From contig CAWBIM010000016.1 in assembly GCA_963788935.1 (NCBI GenBank), positions 620,001 through 684,000 on the forward strand: DNA of 64,000 nucleotides. Reading direction: 5' to 3'. Source of the stretch: JAOPZW01 sp963788935 (GTDB lineage Bacteria; Actinomycetota; Thermoleophilia; Solirubrobacterales; Solirubrobacteraceae). The translations under genes and the position numbers were made by a program. This document shows, in pieces, positions 43,153 through 51,805 of this stretch. Below the pieces are notes generated by a model. It was not told the DNA's origin. It saw only the letters and a list, made by a program, of their open reading frames with translations, and made no database searches. Each line of letters starts with the position of its first letter. Position 1 is the stretch's first letter.

Positions 43153-44204
43153 GTGACCCTCGTCGACGTCGACGTGCACCCGACGATGATGCCCGCGTCG
43201 CTGCTGCCGCGCCTGAGCGCCCGCGCGCGCGAGCACTTCGAGGCCTTCGGCCCGCGGGTCGCCGGGGCCTACGCGATGTTCCCGCGGATGCGCAACGGCG
43301 GCTTCCGCGTCGACGCCCGCCCCGAGCAGGGCCGCCCGGGGAGCGACCTCGGGCTGATGCGCCGCCAGCACCTCGACGAGTACGGCATCGACCACGCGGT
43401 CCTCACGCCGATGCAGGCCCAGAGCTTCGGCGGCGAGGCGCCCGCCCTCGCGGACGAGCTGTGCCGCGCGCTGAACGACTGGATCCGCGAGGAGTGGCTC
43501 GACCGCGGAGCCGCGCCTGCTCGGCTCGATCTGCCCGCCCCACGAGCACCCCGACCTCGCCGTGCGCGAGATCGAGCGGCTGGCCGGCGACCCGCGCTTC
43601 GTCCAGGTCCTGCTCCCCGGCACGGCCGAGATGGGGCTCGGCGACGCGCGCTACCGCCCGATCCTGCGGGCGGCGGCCGAGGCGGGGCTGCCCGTCGCGC
43701 TGCACACGGGCGGCAACGAGATGCACCGCGGCGCGGGGTGGCCGTCCTACTACCTCGAGATGCACGTGTGGAACGGCAACACGATGGCGATGCAGGTGAT
43801 GTCGCTCATCTGCGGCGGGGTGTTCGAGGAGCTCCCCGGCCTGCAGGTCGTGTCCGTCGAGTGCGGGATCGCGTGGGCCGCGGCGATGGCGTGGGCGCTC
43901 GACGACGCGGTGCGCGCCTTCGGCGAGGAGCTGACGACCGGGATGCGCCGCGCGCCGTCCGAGCAGCTGCGCGAGCACTTCTGGTTCTCGACCCAGCCGA
44001 TCGAGGAGCCCGAGGACCCCGAGCACCTCGCCTTCGCGTTCGCCGCGCTCGGGCATGGAGGACCGCATCCTGTTCTCGACCGACTATCCGCACTGGGACT
44101 TCGACGCCCCGGGGCAGACGCTGCCGCGGTCGCTGTCGCGCGAGGTCAAGGCGAAGATCCTGGCCGGCAACGCGTGCCGGCTGTACGGGCTGCCGGGCTC
44201 GTGA
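43153..44204 (+). CDS. Amidohydrolase A2 (ACMSD superfamily; frameshifts near 43505 and 44053)
   Basis: Paralogue of A1: VDVDVHPTMMPASLLPRLSARAREHFEAFG at the start (GTG 43153), EHPDLAVREIERLAGDPRFVQVLLPG in the middle, LHTGGNEMHRGAGWPSYYLE near residue 195, and FSTDYPHWDFDAPGQ with the catalytic aspartate near 310. One-base insertions near 43505 (LDR | EPRLLGSICPPHEHPD) and near 44053 (FAALG | MEDRILF) break the frame; the corrected protein is about 350 residues. Its TGA overlaps the GTG of B2 (GTGA at 44201). The cluster therefore holds two complete A-B pairs on either side of the Rieske gene. Confidence 0.82.
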
Positions 44205-45262
44205 CCGCCGCCCCCGCCGCGACCGCGCTCGTCGACTGCGACGTCCACGTCGCGCCGCGCACGCTCGAGCCCCTGCTCGCCCACATGGACGACTACTGGG
44301 CCGACTACGTCGCGAACTCCGAGCTCGCGCTGTCGCCGGCGATGAACGGCACCTACCCGCCGGCGGCGTTCCGCGACGGCCCCGAGCCGGGCACCCGCCT
44401 GCGCGTGCCGGCGACGCTCGACGAGCTGCGCGCGGACCTGCTCGACGGCTCGCCCGCGACGACGGCCGTGCTCAGCTGCATCACGCCGTTCGACACGAGC
44501 CGCAACGCCTACTACGAGGCCGCGCTCTGCCGCGGCGTCAACGACTGGCTGCGCACGGAGTTCCTCGAGCGCGACCCGCGCCTGCGCGCGGGGCTCGTCC
44601 TGCCGACGCTCGACCCGGACGCCGCCGTCGCCGAGATCGAGCGCCTGGGCGGCCACGACGGCTTCGTCCAGGTGCTGCTCCCGATCCGCACCGAGGCCCC
44701 GTACGGCAACCCCCGCCACCACCGGGTCTGGGAGGCGGCCGAGCGCGCCGGCCTCGTGCTCGGCCTCCACGCGTGGGGCCGCGTCGGCAACGCGCCGACC
44801 GCCAGCGGCTTCACCCGCTCCTACGTCGAGGACTACGCGGCCAACTCGCAGGTCGTCGTGCAGGCGCACGTCACGAGCCTCGTGTCGGAGGGCGTGTTCG
44901 AGCGCTTCGGCGGCCTGAGGGTCGCGCTGCTCGAGTGCGGCTTCGCCTGGCTGCCGTTCCTGCTGTGGCGCTTCGACAAGGACTGGAAGGCGCTCTGGCG
45001 CGAGGTGCCGTGGGTCAGGCGCCGCCCGTCGGAATACGTGCGCGAGCACGTCCGCCTGACCACCGCGCCCGCGCAGCTGCCGACCGATCCCGCGGTGCTC
45101 GCCCGCCTCCCGGACCTGATGCCGGTGGGGGAGATGCTGCTGTACGCGAGCGACCACCCGCACCGCCACGGCGGCGGGATCGAGCCGCTGCTCGACGTGC
45201 TCGACGAGGACGGCCGGCACGCGATCCTCGCGGGCAACGCGACCGCGCTCTACGGCCTCTGA
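44201..45262 (+). CDS. Amidohydrolase B2 (ACMSD superfamily, second type; intact)
   Basis: An intact 353-residue member and the best reference for the B type. It begins ALVDCDVHVAPRTLEPLLAHMDDYW (GTG 44201, overlapping the stop of A2). Further motifs are LHAWGRVGNAPTASGF near residue 190, ECGFAWLPFLLWRFDKDWKALW near 247, and ASDHPHRHGGG near 308, holding the expected catalytic Asp. The central helix region VNDWLRTEFLERDPRLR and RFVQVL-like GFVQVLLPI strand follow the same layout as A1/A2. Family members decarboxylate or hydrolyse aromatic or muconate-type acids; which applies here is open. Confidence 0.85.
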   Translation: MTAAPAATALVDCDVHVAPRTLEPLLAHMDDYWADYVANSELALSPAMNGTYPPAAFRDGPEPGTRLRVPATLDELRADLLDGSPATTAVLSCITPFDTSRNAYYEAALCRGVNDWLRTEFLERDPRLRAGLVLPTLDPDAAVAEIERLGGHDGFVQVLLPIRTEAPYGNPRHHRVWEAAERAGLVLGLHAWGRVGNAPTASGFTRSYVEDYAANSQVVVQAHVTSLVSEGVFERFGGLRVALLECGFAWLPFLLWRFDKDWKALWREVPWVRRRPSEYVREHVRLTTAPAQLPTDPAVLARLPDLMPVGEMLLYASDHPHRHGGGIEPLLDVLDEDGRHAILAGNATALYGL

Positions 45263-45269
45263 CCCCGGC

Positions 45270-46144
45270 GTGTTCGACGGGTTCGCGACGGAGGACGTCG
45301 TCACCGGCGAGGCGGTCATCCATCTGCGCCGCGGCGGCGCGGGGCCGCCGGTGCTGCTGCTCCACGGCTATCCGCAGACGCACGCCATGTGGCACCTCGT
45401 CGCGCCGCGCCTGGCCGGGAGTTCACGGTCGTCGCCGCCGACCTGCGCGGCTACGGCGACAGCTCCAAGCCGCCGACGACCGACGACCACGAGCCGTACT
45501 CCAAGCGCGCGATGGCGCGCGACGGCGTCGCGGTCATGGCCCGCCTGGGGTTCGAGCGCTTCGCCGTCGCCGGCCACGACCGCGGCGCGCGGGTCGCCTA
45601 CCGGATGGCGCTCGACCACCCGGAGGCGGTCGAGCGCGTCGCCGTCCTCGACGTGATCCCGACCGCCGACATGTACGCGCGGACCGACATGCGGATGGCG
45701 CTCGGGGCGTGGCACTGGTTCTTCCTCCCGCAGCCCTACGACCTGCCCGAGCGACTGCTCGCGGCCGACCCCGAGGGCTTCTACTTCCGCGGGCGGGAGG
45801 CCCTGTTCGCGCCGGAGGCCCTCGCCGAGTACCACCGCTGCCTGCGCGATCCGCGCGTCATCCACGCGATCTGCGAGGACTACCGCGCGGGCGCCACGAT
45901 CGACCTCGCACTGGACGAGGAGGACCGCGGCGCCCGCCGGATCGCCTGCCCGCTGCTGGCCCTGTGGGGGGAGCAGGGCCCGCTGGGGCGGGGCGACGTC
46001 CTGGCGACCTGGCGGACCTGGGCGCAGGACGTCCGCGGGGCGGCGCTGCCGTGCGGCCACCACCTCCCGGAGGAGGCGCCGGAGGAGACGACCGCGGCGC
46101 TGCGCGCCTTTCTCGCGGCTATGCCGCCGCGACGACCGCGCTGA
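45270..46144 (+). CDS. Fluoroacetate-dehalogenase-type alpha/beta hydrolase (frameshift near 45420)
   Basis: The protein keeps the marks of haloacetate dehalogenases (DehH1/FAcD) rather than serine esterases: the nucleophile elbow is GHDRGARVAYRMALDHP (Asp near residue 104 instead of Ser, with the two arginines that hold the carboxylate). WHWFFLPQP near 147 gives the His-Trp halide pocket, DYRAG supplies a tyrosine, and HHLPEEAPEE near 263 the catalytic histidine. The oxyanion region is LLHGYPQTHAMW. One base is missing near 45418-45425 (RLAG | EFTVVAADLRGYGDSS). It starts at GTG 45270, 7 nt after B2. The reaction expected is hydrolytic dehalogenation of a 2-halo acid, but ester or epoxide substrates are not excluded. 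Confidence 0.8.
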
Positions 46145-46556
46145 TCGTCACCTGCCCGCGCGCCCGGGCGACCGAGACGCGGTGGTGGCCGTCGCGCAGC
46201 GCGTAGCCGCCGCGGACCGGGACGACCGAGATCGGCGGCAGCGGCACGCCGCGCTCCTCGGCCAGCCACACGCGCTGCCAGCGGGCCTTCGCCGGCGCGG
46301 CGGGGCGGAACTCGTCGTCGAAGTGCGCCGCCCGGTTGGGCTCGAGCGTCGCGGTGATGGCGTCGACGGCGATCTCGCGCCGGCCGGTGTCGGCGGGGGC
46401 CGCGCGGTGGAACGGCGCGTGCGCCTCGTGGACCGTGAGCAGACCACAACCACATGCGCGACGGCGCAGCACGCGGCAGCGCAGCGCGGCCCGACGGCGG
46501 GCCCGTGCGGCCTTCGCGAACGCGTTCTCGGCCTCGATCTGTGCCCATCCGGTCAT
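46119..46556 (-). CDS. Small ParB/sulfiredoxin-fold-like protein
   Basis: The 145-residue protein runs against the catabolic cluster and overlaps the end of the dehalogenase gene by 26 bp. Its C-terminal half has the ParB-N/Srx-like pattern (EIAVDAITATLEP, VPLPPISVVPVRGGYALRDGHHRVSVARARG), in which GHHRVSVAR is the nucleotide/phosphate-binding signature. The N-terminal half is a basic, cysteine-containing helix (CRVLRRRACGCGLLTVHEAHAPF). It lacks the HTH of real ParB, so chromosome partition is unlikely; function unknown. Many actinobacteria have such stand-alone proteins. Confidence 0.7.
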   Translation of the reverse strand: MTGWAQIEAENAFAKAARARRRAALRCRVLRRRACGCGLLTVHEAHAPFHRAAPADTGRREIAVDAITATLEPNRAAHFDDEFRPAAPAKARWQRVWLAEERGVPLPPISVVPVRGGYALRDGHHRVSVARARGQVTISAVVAAA

Positions 46557-46709
46557 GGGCTCCAGCGTGCCGCCGCTCGGCCCCCGGCGCCGTACGGCGA
46601 GCAAGCCAATGCGGCACCGGGCCCGCCGCCCGGCGGGGGTGCGGGAGCCCGCCGCCCGGTGTTCGGTCGGCGCGAGGCAGGCCGCACCCCGACGGGGCGG
46701 TGGTCGAAG

Positions 46710-47981
46710 ATGGAGCCGATGGCAGACGCCGCCACCACGACCGGCGCGGCCGCGGCCCTCGAGCGGCGGGCGCGCGACCTCGATGCGGCCGACCCGCTGC
46801 GGGCGTTCCGGGAGCGCTTCGTCGCGATCGGCGACGACGCCGGGGTCGTCGCCTACCTCGACGGCAACTCGCTCGGCCGCCCGCCGCGGACGACGCCCGA
46901 GATGCTCGAGCGCTTCGTCCGCGAGACCTGGGGCGCGCGGCTGATCCGCGGCTGGGACGAGGGCTGGATGGAGCTCGGGCGCACGATCGGCGACCGCCTC
47001 GGCCGGATCGTGCTCGGCGCCGCGCCCGGCCAAGTCGTGGTCGCGGACTCGACGACGGTGATGCTCTACAAGCTCGCCCGCGCCGCCGTCGCCGCGCGGC
47101 CGGGCCGCAGCGCGATCGTCCTCGACAGCGACAACTTCCCGACCGACCGCTACGTGCTCGAGGGCATCGCGGCCGAGCGCGACCTCGTGCTGCGCTGGGT
47201 CGAGACCGACCCGGCGGGCGGGATCACGCCCGACCAGGTCGCCGCCGCCGTGGGCCCCGACACCGCGCTCGTCGTGTTCAGCCACGTCGCCTACCGCTCC
47301 GCCCACGTGGCCGACGCCGGCGCGATCACGCGCATCGCCCATGCGGCCGGCGCGCTCGCGCTGTGGGACGTGAGCCACTCGGCCGGGTCGGTCGAGGTCC
47401 TGCTCGACGACTGGGGCGCCGACCTCGCCGTGGGCTGCACCTACAAGTACCTCAACGGCGGCCCCGGCTCGCCCGCGTTCGGCTACGTCCGGGCCGAGCA
47501 TCAGGACGTGCTGCAGCAGCCGATCTGGGGCTGGCTCGGGCGGCGCGACCCGTTCACGATGGGTCCCGGCTACGACCCCGCCGCGGGGCTGCAGAGCGTC
47601 GTCAGCGGCACCCCGCCGATCCTCGGGATGCTGCCGCTCGATGCGAGCCTCGACCTCATCGAGGAGGCCGGGATGCCCGCGATCCGGGCGAAGTCCGTGG
47701 CGTTGACCGAGTTCGCGCTCGATGCGGTCGAGGCGCTGCTCGCCCCGCACGGCGCGCGGGTCGTGTCCCCGCGCGAGAGCGCGTCGCGCGGCGGGCACGT
47801 GACCGTCCGCCACCCGGCGTTCCGCGACCTCATGGACCCGCTCTGGGCGCGCGGCGTGCTCGCCGACTTCCGCGAGCCCGAGAGCATCCGCATCGGGATG
47901 TCGCCGCTGAGCACGAGCTTCGCCGAGGTCCATCGCGGGCTCACGCTCCTCGCCGCGCTGCTGGCGGAGGCCGTCCGGTGA
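46710..47981 (+). CDS. kynU: Kynureninase (KynU-like PLP enzyme)
   Basis: The 423-residue fold-type I PLP enzyme matches kynureninase over its length: YLDGNSLGRPP near residue 48, TWGARLIRGWDEGWMELG, DSDNFPTDRYVLEG (here the substrate region), DVSHSAGS, and the PLP lysine in GCTYKYLNGGPGSPAF near 245. Kynureninase cleaves kynurenine or 3-hydroxykynurenine to (hydroxy)anthranilate and alanine. ATG 46710 and ATG 46719 are both possible starts. It overlaps the D-tartrate dehydratase start by 4 nt (GTGA). No other kynurenine-pathway gene (KMO, formamidase, 3-HAA dioxygenase) is in the window, so the true substrate may be an analogue. Confidence 0.85.
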   Translation: MEPMADAATTTGAAAALERRARDLDAADPLRAFRERFVAIGDDAGVVAYLDGNSLGRPPRTTPEMLERFVRETWGARLIRGWDEGWMELGRTIGDRLGRIVLGAAPGQVVVADSTTVMLYKLARAAVAARPGRSAIVLDSDNFPTDRYVLEGIAAERDLVLRWVETDPAGGITPDQVAAAVGPDTALVVFSHVAYRSAHVADAGAITRIAHAAGALALWDVSHSAGSVEVLLDDWGADLAVGCTYKYLNGGPGSPAFGYVRAEHQDVLQQPIWGWLGRRDPFTMGPGYDPAAGLQSVVSGTPPILGMLPLDASLDLIEEAGMPAIRAKSVALTEFALDAVEALLAPHGARVVSPRESASRGGHVTVRHPAFRDLMDPLWARGVLADFREPESIRIGMSPLSTSFAEVHRGLTLLAALLAEAVR

Positions 47982-49163
47982 GGATCGTCGAGATCCGCGA
48001 GCGCACGGTGCCGATGGCGTCGGGCATGGCCAACGCCTACGTGTCGTTCGCGCGGATGACGGCCTCGACCGTCGCGATCGTCTCGGACGTCGTGCGCGAC
48101 GGCGAGCCCGTCGTCGGCTTCGGCTTCAACTCGAACGGGCGCTACGCCCAGGGCGGCCTCATGCGCGAGCGCTTCATCCCGCGCCTGCTCGAGGCCGACC
48201 CCGCCGACCTGCTCGACGACACCGGCGAGAACCTCGACCCCGGGCGCGCGTGGGCGGTGATGATGGCCAACGAGAAGCCCGGCGGCCACGGCGACCGCTC
48301 GGTCGCGGTCGGCGTCCTCGACATGGCGATGTGGGATCTCGTCGCGAAGATCGCCGGCGAGCCGCTGCACCGCCTGGTCGCGCGCCGCCACGGCGACGGC
48401 GAGCCCGACGAGCGCGTCTGGACCTACGCCGCCGGGGGCTACTACCGGCCCGAGCGCGACGTCGCCGCGCTGGTCGAGGAGATGCAGGGCTACCTCGACC
48501 GCGGCTACGCCGAGGTCAAGCTGAAGATCGGCGGCGCGTCGCTGCGCGACGACCTGCGGCGCATCGACGCCGTCGCCGAGATCGTCGAGCCGGCCCGGAT
48601 CGCCGTCGACGCCAACGGCCGCTTCGACCTCGAGACCGCGCTCGCCTACGCCCGCGCCCTGGAGCCCTACGGCCTGCGCTGGTACGAGGAGGCGGGCGAC
48701 CCGCTGGACTACGCGCTGCAGGCGACCCTCGCCGAGCAGTACGCCCCGCCGCTCGCGACCGGCGAGAACCTCTTCTCCCACCAGGACGCGCGCAACCTCC
48801 TGCGCTACGGCGGGATGCGCGCGGACCGCGACGTCCTGCAGTTCGACCCCGCGCTCGGCTACGGGCTGACCGAGTTCCTGCGCACCCTCGACGTCGTCCG
48901 CGCCCACGGCTGGTCGCTCCGGCGGGTCGTCCCGCACGGCGGCCACCAGTTCGCGCTGGCGATCGCGGCGGGCCTCCGGCTCGGCGGCAACGAGTCCTAT
49001 CCCGACGAGTTCCGCCCGTTCGGCGGGTTCGCCGACGACACGCCGGTCGAGGGCGGGCGGGTCGCCCCGAGCGAGGCGCCCGGCATCGGCATCGAGCGCA
49101 AGGCCGCGCTGCACGAGGTGCTCGTCGGAGACGCTCAGGAGCGGCTCGTCGAGCCGCGCGTGA
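47978..49163 (+). CDS. tarD: D(-)-tartrate dehydratase-like enolase-superfamily enzyme (3' end uncertain)
   Basis: An enolase-superfamily (mandelate-racemase subgroup) protein that closely follows Bradyrhizobium D-tartrate dehydratase as I remember it: GFGFNSNGRYAQGGLMRERF, MMANEKPGGHGDRSVAVG, YAAGGYY, KxK in VKLKIGG (residues 181-183), metal ligands in VDANGRF (211), YEEAGD (237) and GENLFS (262), and the catalytic histidine in VPHGGHQ (320). TarD converts D-tartrate to oxaloacetate. The frame has no stop near the expected C-terminus (about residue 385-390, 49130-49145) and runs on through the antisense of the LacI gene. A one-base error close to the end is likely; the TGA at 49161 in the neighbouring frame is used here as provisional end. 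The start overlaps kynU. Confidence 0.8.
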
Positions 49164-50164
49164 CGAGCGCGGGGGCCACGACCTCGCGCAGCGTCGGCCG
49201 CGTCGCCGTCGGCGCCGAGCGTCTCGAGCAGGAACCCGGTCGCCAGGCCGGCGGCCTGCTCGACGTCCCAGAACGTGGACGTCAGCGGCGGGGTCAGCAG
49301 CCGCGAGATCGGGTGGTCGCCGAAGCCCGCGACGGCGACGTCGTCGGGGATCGTGAGCCCCAGCGCGGAGCACGCGGCGTAGACGCCGTAGGCGATCGAG
49401 TCCGACAGGCAGAACACGGCGGTCGGGCGGTCCGGCCCGCTGAGCAGCTCCTGCGCGAGCGGCTGCGACCCGTTCAGCGAGTAGGCCGTCGCGACGATCT
49501 CGCAGTCGAGACCCAGGGCCCGCGCGATCGCCCGGACCGCGCGCTCGGCCCCGCGGTCGGGCGACGTCTCGAGCGCCCACGAGAGGACGGTCACGCGCCG
49601 GTGGCCGAGCTCGCCGAGGTGGCGCAGCGTCTCCTCGACGCCGCGCTCGTTGTCGAAGACGACCTCGCCCGCGGGCGTGACCCCGGGGAGCGCGTCGCCG
49701 ATCGTGACCGTCGCGATCTGCTCGGCGATCGCCGCCCAGCCGCCGCTCGCCGGCCCGATGGGGAGGACCACGAGCCCGTCGACGCGGTGGTCGACGAGCC
49801 GCCGGGCGAGCTCGAGCTCGCGGGCCGGCTCGCCGTCGGCGTCGGCGACGAGGGTGCTCCGGTCGGCCCTCTGGAGCTCGCGCTGGACGGCGCGGACGAG
49901 CTCCTGGTTCCAGTAGTCGGAGAGGCTGCCGACGAGCAGCCCGACGACCCCGGTGTCGCCGCCCGCGAGCGCCCGCGCGATCGGATCGGCCTCGTAGCCG
50001 AGCTCGGCCGCGGCGGCGCGGACGCGCTCCTCGGTCTCCGCGGAGACGTGCAGACCACGCAGCGCGTAGCTCACCGCGGCGGGCGACAAACCCGTGTACT
50101 CGGCGAGCTGGCGGATCGTCGGGCGCTGCCGGCCTCGCGAGGACACCGCGGCAAGCGTACCCAT
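49135..50164 (-). CDS. LacI-family transcriptional repressor (frameshift near 49190)
   Basis: A typical LacI protein of about 342 residues: HTH in RQRPTIRQLAEYTGLSPAAVSYALRGL, hinge VSAETEERVRAAAAELGY, and a periplasmic-binding-like effector domain (VGLLVGSLSDYWNQELV, DGLVVLPIGP, FDNERGVEETLRHLGELGHRRV, CLSDSIAYGVYAACSALGL, VAGFGDHPISRLLTPPLTS). The start is taken as ATG 50164. One inserted base near 49185-49195 moves the natural end to VVAPALVTRGSTSRS with TGA at 49137-49135. Three tandem 12-bp operators (50230-50267) lie upstream on the other strand, beside the cupin promoter, and are the obvious target. The gene is convergent with tarD. Confidence 0.88.
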
Positions 50165-50200
50165 GGCCCGGGCGGCGGGTGACACGCGCCGCGCGGTCCG

Positions 50201-50229
50201 TTGACATCGGGCGCGACGGCGCCTAGACT
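50201..50229 (+). promoter_or_regulatory. Strong sigma70-type promoter of the cupin gene
   Basis: TTGACA (50201-50206), a 17-bp spacer, and TAGACT (50224-50229) make a near-consensus housekeeping promoter reading into the cupin gene. The LacI operators begin at the next base, so the expected transcription start (about 50236) lies inside the first operator. Confidence 0.8.
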
Positions 50230-50267
50230 TGAACCGGTTCAGTGAACCGATTCACTGAACCGCTTCA
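50230..50267. promoter_or_regulatory. Three tandem LacI-type operators, 13-bp period
   Basis: TGAACCGGTTCA (50230-50241, perfect palindrome), TGAACCGATTCA (50243-50254) and TGAACCGCTTCA (50256-50267) follow each other with 1-bp gaps. Each has the central CG-containing palindrome that LacI/GalR dimers bind. They lie immediately downstream of the -10 box and are next to the divergent LacI gene. Confidence 0.85.
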
Positions 50268-50357
50268 GACGAGCGTACAGGGCGCGTTCCGCCCGCTTTG
50301 CGGTGGGCGGCCCGCGCGCACCCGTCGCGACCTCTCTCGCCCGCCAAGGAGGCCCCC

Positions 50358-50873
50358 ATGCGGCCGCGTCCGCCCCTGCCCGAGCTCGGCTTCGATCACG
50401 ACCTCGATCGTGAGGAGCTCCGTCGCCTGGTGGGGGAGATCGCCGCGGCGCCCGGGTCGTGGCAGACGCTCGTGTCGCTCGACGCCGAGCGCCGCCAGTT
50501 CCGCCAGCTGTGGCGCGACGGCCACGTGGACATCTGGGTGATCTCGTGGATGAGCGGCCACGACACGGGCTTCCACGACCACGACAGGTCGAGCGGCGCG
50601 GTCGCCGTGGTCGAGGGCGAGATCCTCGAGGAGCGGCTCGTGCTCGGCGGCGGGACGGTCGCCCGGCGCCACGGCGCCGGCGCGGTGTTCGACTTCGACG
50701 CCTCGCACGTCCACCGGATGCGCCAGGACGAGGACCGCGCCGCGGTCTCGATCCACGCCTACTCGCCGCCGCTGTGGCGGATGGGGGCGTACACGACCGA
50801 GCCCGACGGCACCCTGTGCCGCACGTCGATCTCCTACGCCGAGGAGCTGCGGCCCCTCGAGGCCGCCGCGTAG
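50358..50873 (+). CDS. Cupin protein, cysteine-dioxygenase-type (CDO_I)
   Basis: The 171-residue cupin starts at ATG 50358 with AAGGAGG 5 nt upstream. Iron ligands are visible in SGHDTGFHDHDRSSGAVAVVEG (HxH near residues 75-80) and ASHVHRM (near 117), arranged as in thiol/cysteine dioxygenases of the CDO_I family. These use non-haem Fe(II) and O2 to oxidise a thiol such as cysteine or 3-mercaptopropionate to the sulfinate. In LacI-controlled neighbourhoods, cupins of this group also serve on other small acids, so the substrate is open. It is controlled by the strong promoter and triple operator at 50201-50267. Confidence 0.8.
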   Translation: MRPRPPLPELGFDHDLDREELRRLVGEIAAAPGSWQTLVSLDAERRQFRQLWRDGHVDIWVISWMSGHDTGFHDHDRSSGAVAVVEGEILEERLVLGGGTVARRHGAGAVFDFDASHVHRMRQDEDRAAVSIHAYSPPLWRMGAYTTEPDGTLCRTSISYAEELRPLEAAA

Positions 50874-50949
50874 CGCGCGTAATACCCTCCCTTTTCCAGG
50901 GATTCTCCCAATCCATACCGCCGGGGTAGCCTTTCCGGCGGGGTTCGTG

Positions 50950-50983
50950 TTAGGTTGCCCTAAGCGAGGTTAGGCAACCCTTA
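50950..50983. promoter_or_regulatory. DtxR/IdeR-type iron box (two overlapping half-dyads)
   Basis: The segment TTAGGTTGCCCTAA (50950-50963), followed by AGGTTAGGCAACCCTTA (50967-50983), contains an exact inverted repeat GGTTGCC/GGCAACC (50953-50959, 50973-50979). It closely resembles the IdeR/DtxR consensus TTAGGTTAGGCTAACCTAA (second box matches about 14 of 19 positions by eye). It lies 48-81 bp upstream of ATG 51031 and should repress the lipoprotein gene under iron-replete conditions. Confidence 0.7.
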
Positions 50984-51030
50984 CGGCATTCCCCGCGGTC
51001 GCATCCGGTCGCGGGCGGGAGGAGCACTGG

Positions 51031-51805
51031 ATGACGACAGTTCGAGGACGGTTCGCGCTCGCCGCCGCGCTCGTCGCGCTGAGCGCCGGGCTCGCGGCGT
51101 GCGGCGGTGACGACAACGACTCGGCGTCGAGCGGGAGCAGCAGCGCCGCCACGACGCAGGCCGCCGCGAGCCCCGAGGACACGATCGCGCCGGACGCCGC
51201 GGTCGGCGCCGGGCTCGTGAAGCTCAAGGGCGTCGCGGAGCAGGTCGCCGACGCCCCCGACGGCGACGAGTCCAAGGAGGCCTCCGAGGGCCTCGAGACC
51301 GTCTGGAAGCCGATCGAGGGCACGGTCAAGAAGAACGAGCCCGACCTCTACCTCGACGTCGAGGACAGCTTCGAGCGCCTCTCGAGCGGCGACCTCGACA
51401 ACGCCAAGCAGGGCGAGCAGGACCTCGAGAAGGCGGTCGACGCCTACCTCGCCAAGCACCCCGAGGGCGCCGACAGCGCGAGCTCCGGCGACGAGGACGA
51501 GGGCTCGCCCGAGAGCCACATCGCCCCGGACGCCGAGGTGACCGCCGGGCTCGCCGCGCTCAAGGGCGTCGGCGACAAGGTCGCGGCCAGCGGCCGACGG
51601 CGCCGGCTCGAAGGCGGCGGCCGAGGGCCTCGAGCCCGTGTGGCAGCCGATCGAGGGCACGGTCAAGAAGAACGAGCCCGACATCTACCTCGACATCGAG
51701 GACAGCTTCCAGCGCATGGAGAGCGGCGACCTCGCCAACGCCAAGAAGGGCGCCGCGGCCATGCAGACGGCCGTCGACGACTACCTGGCCAAGCACCCCG
51801 GCTGA
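51031..51805 (+). CDS. Iron-regulated lipoprotein with duplicated helical domain (frameshift near 51597)
   Basis: Signal peptide with lipobox LAAC (Cys near residue 24), then a Ser/Ala-rich linker and two tandem repeats of about 95 residues. Each begins IAPDA.V.AGL..LKGV and continues with EGLE.VW.PIEGTVKKNEPD.YLD.EDSF.R...GDL.NAK, ending DYLAKHP. The W..IEG...E..IED pattern resembles the periplasmic helical domains found in FTR1/EfeO-type iron uptake systems, though no permease is adjacent. One inserted base near 51597 breaks repeat 2 (AASG | DGAGSKAAAEGLEPVW). The iron box upstream supports a role in iron acquisition. About 257 residues. Confidence 0.75.

Noticed and set aside
46119..46556. 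Chromosome-partitioning ParB
   Set aside because: Only the N-terminal ParB/Srx-like fold is present; no HTH, no ParA neighbour, no parS-like sites seen.
40565..47981. Assigning the island to the classical kynurenine or quinolinate pathway because it contains kynureninase and ACMSD-superfamily genes
   Set aside because: Formamidase, kynurenine monooxygenase and 3-hydroxyanthranilate dioxygenase are all absent, and ACMSD relatives act on many different acids; the link is suggestive only.
46454..50182. Very long plus-strand open frame (over 1,200 codons) running through the kynureninase, D-tartrate dehydratase and LacI regions
   Set aside because: Only the part from 47978 to about 49130 encodes a recognisable protein; the rest is Arg/Pro-rich shadow sequence antisense to the LacI gene and out of frame with kynureninase. 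It is open only because of high GC.
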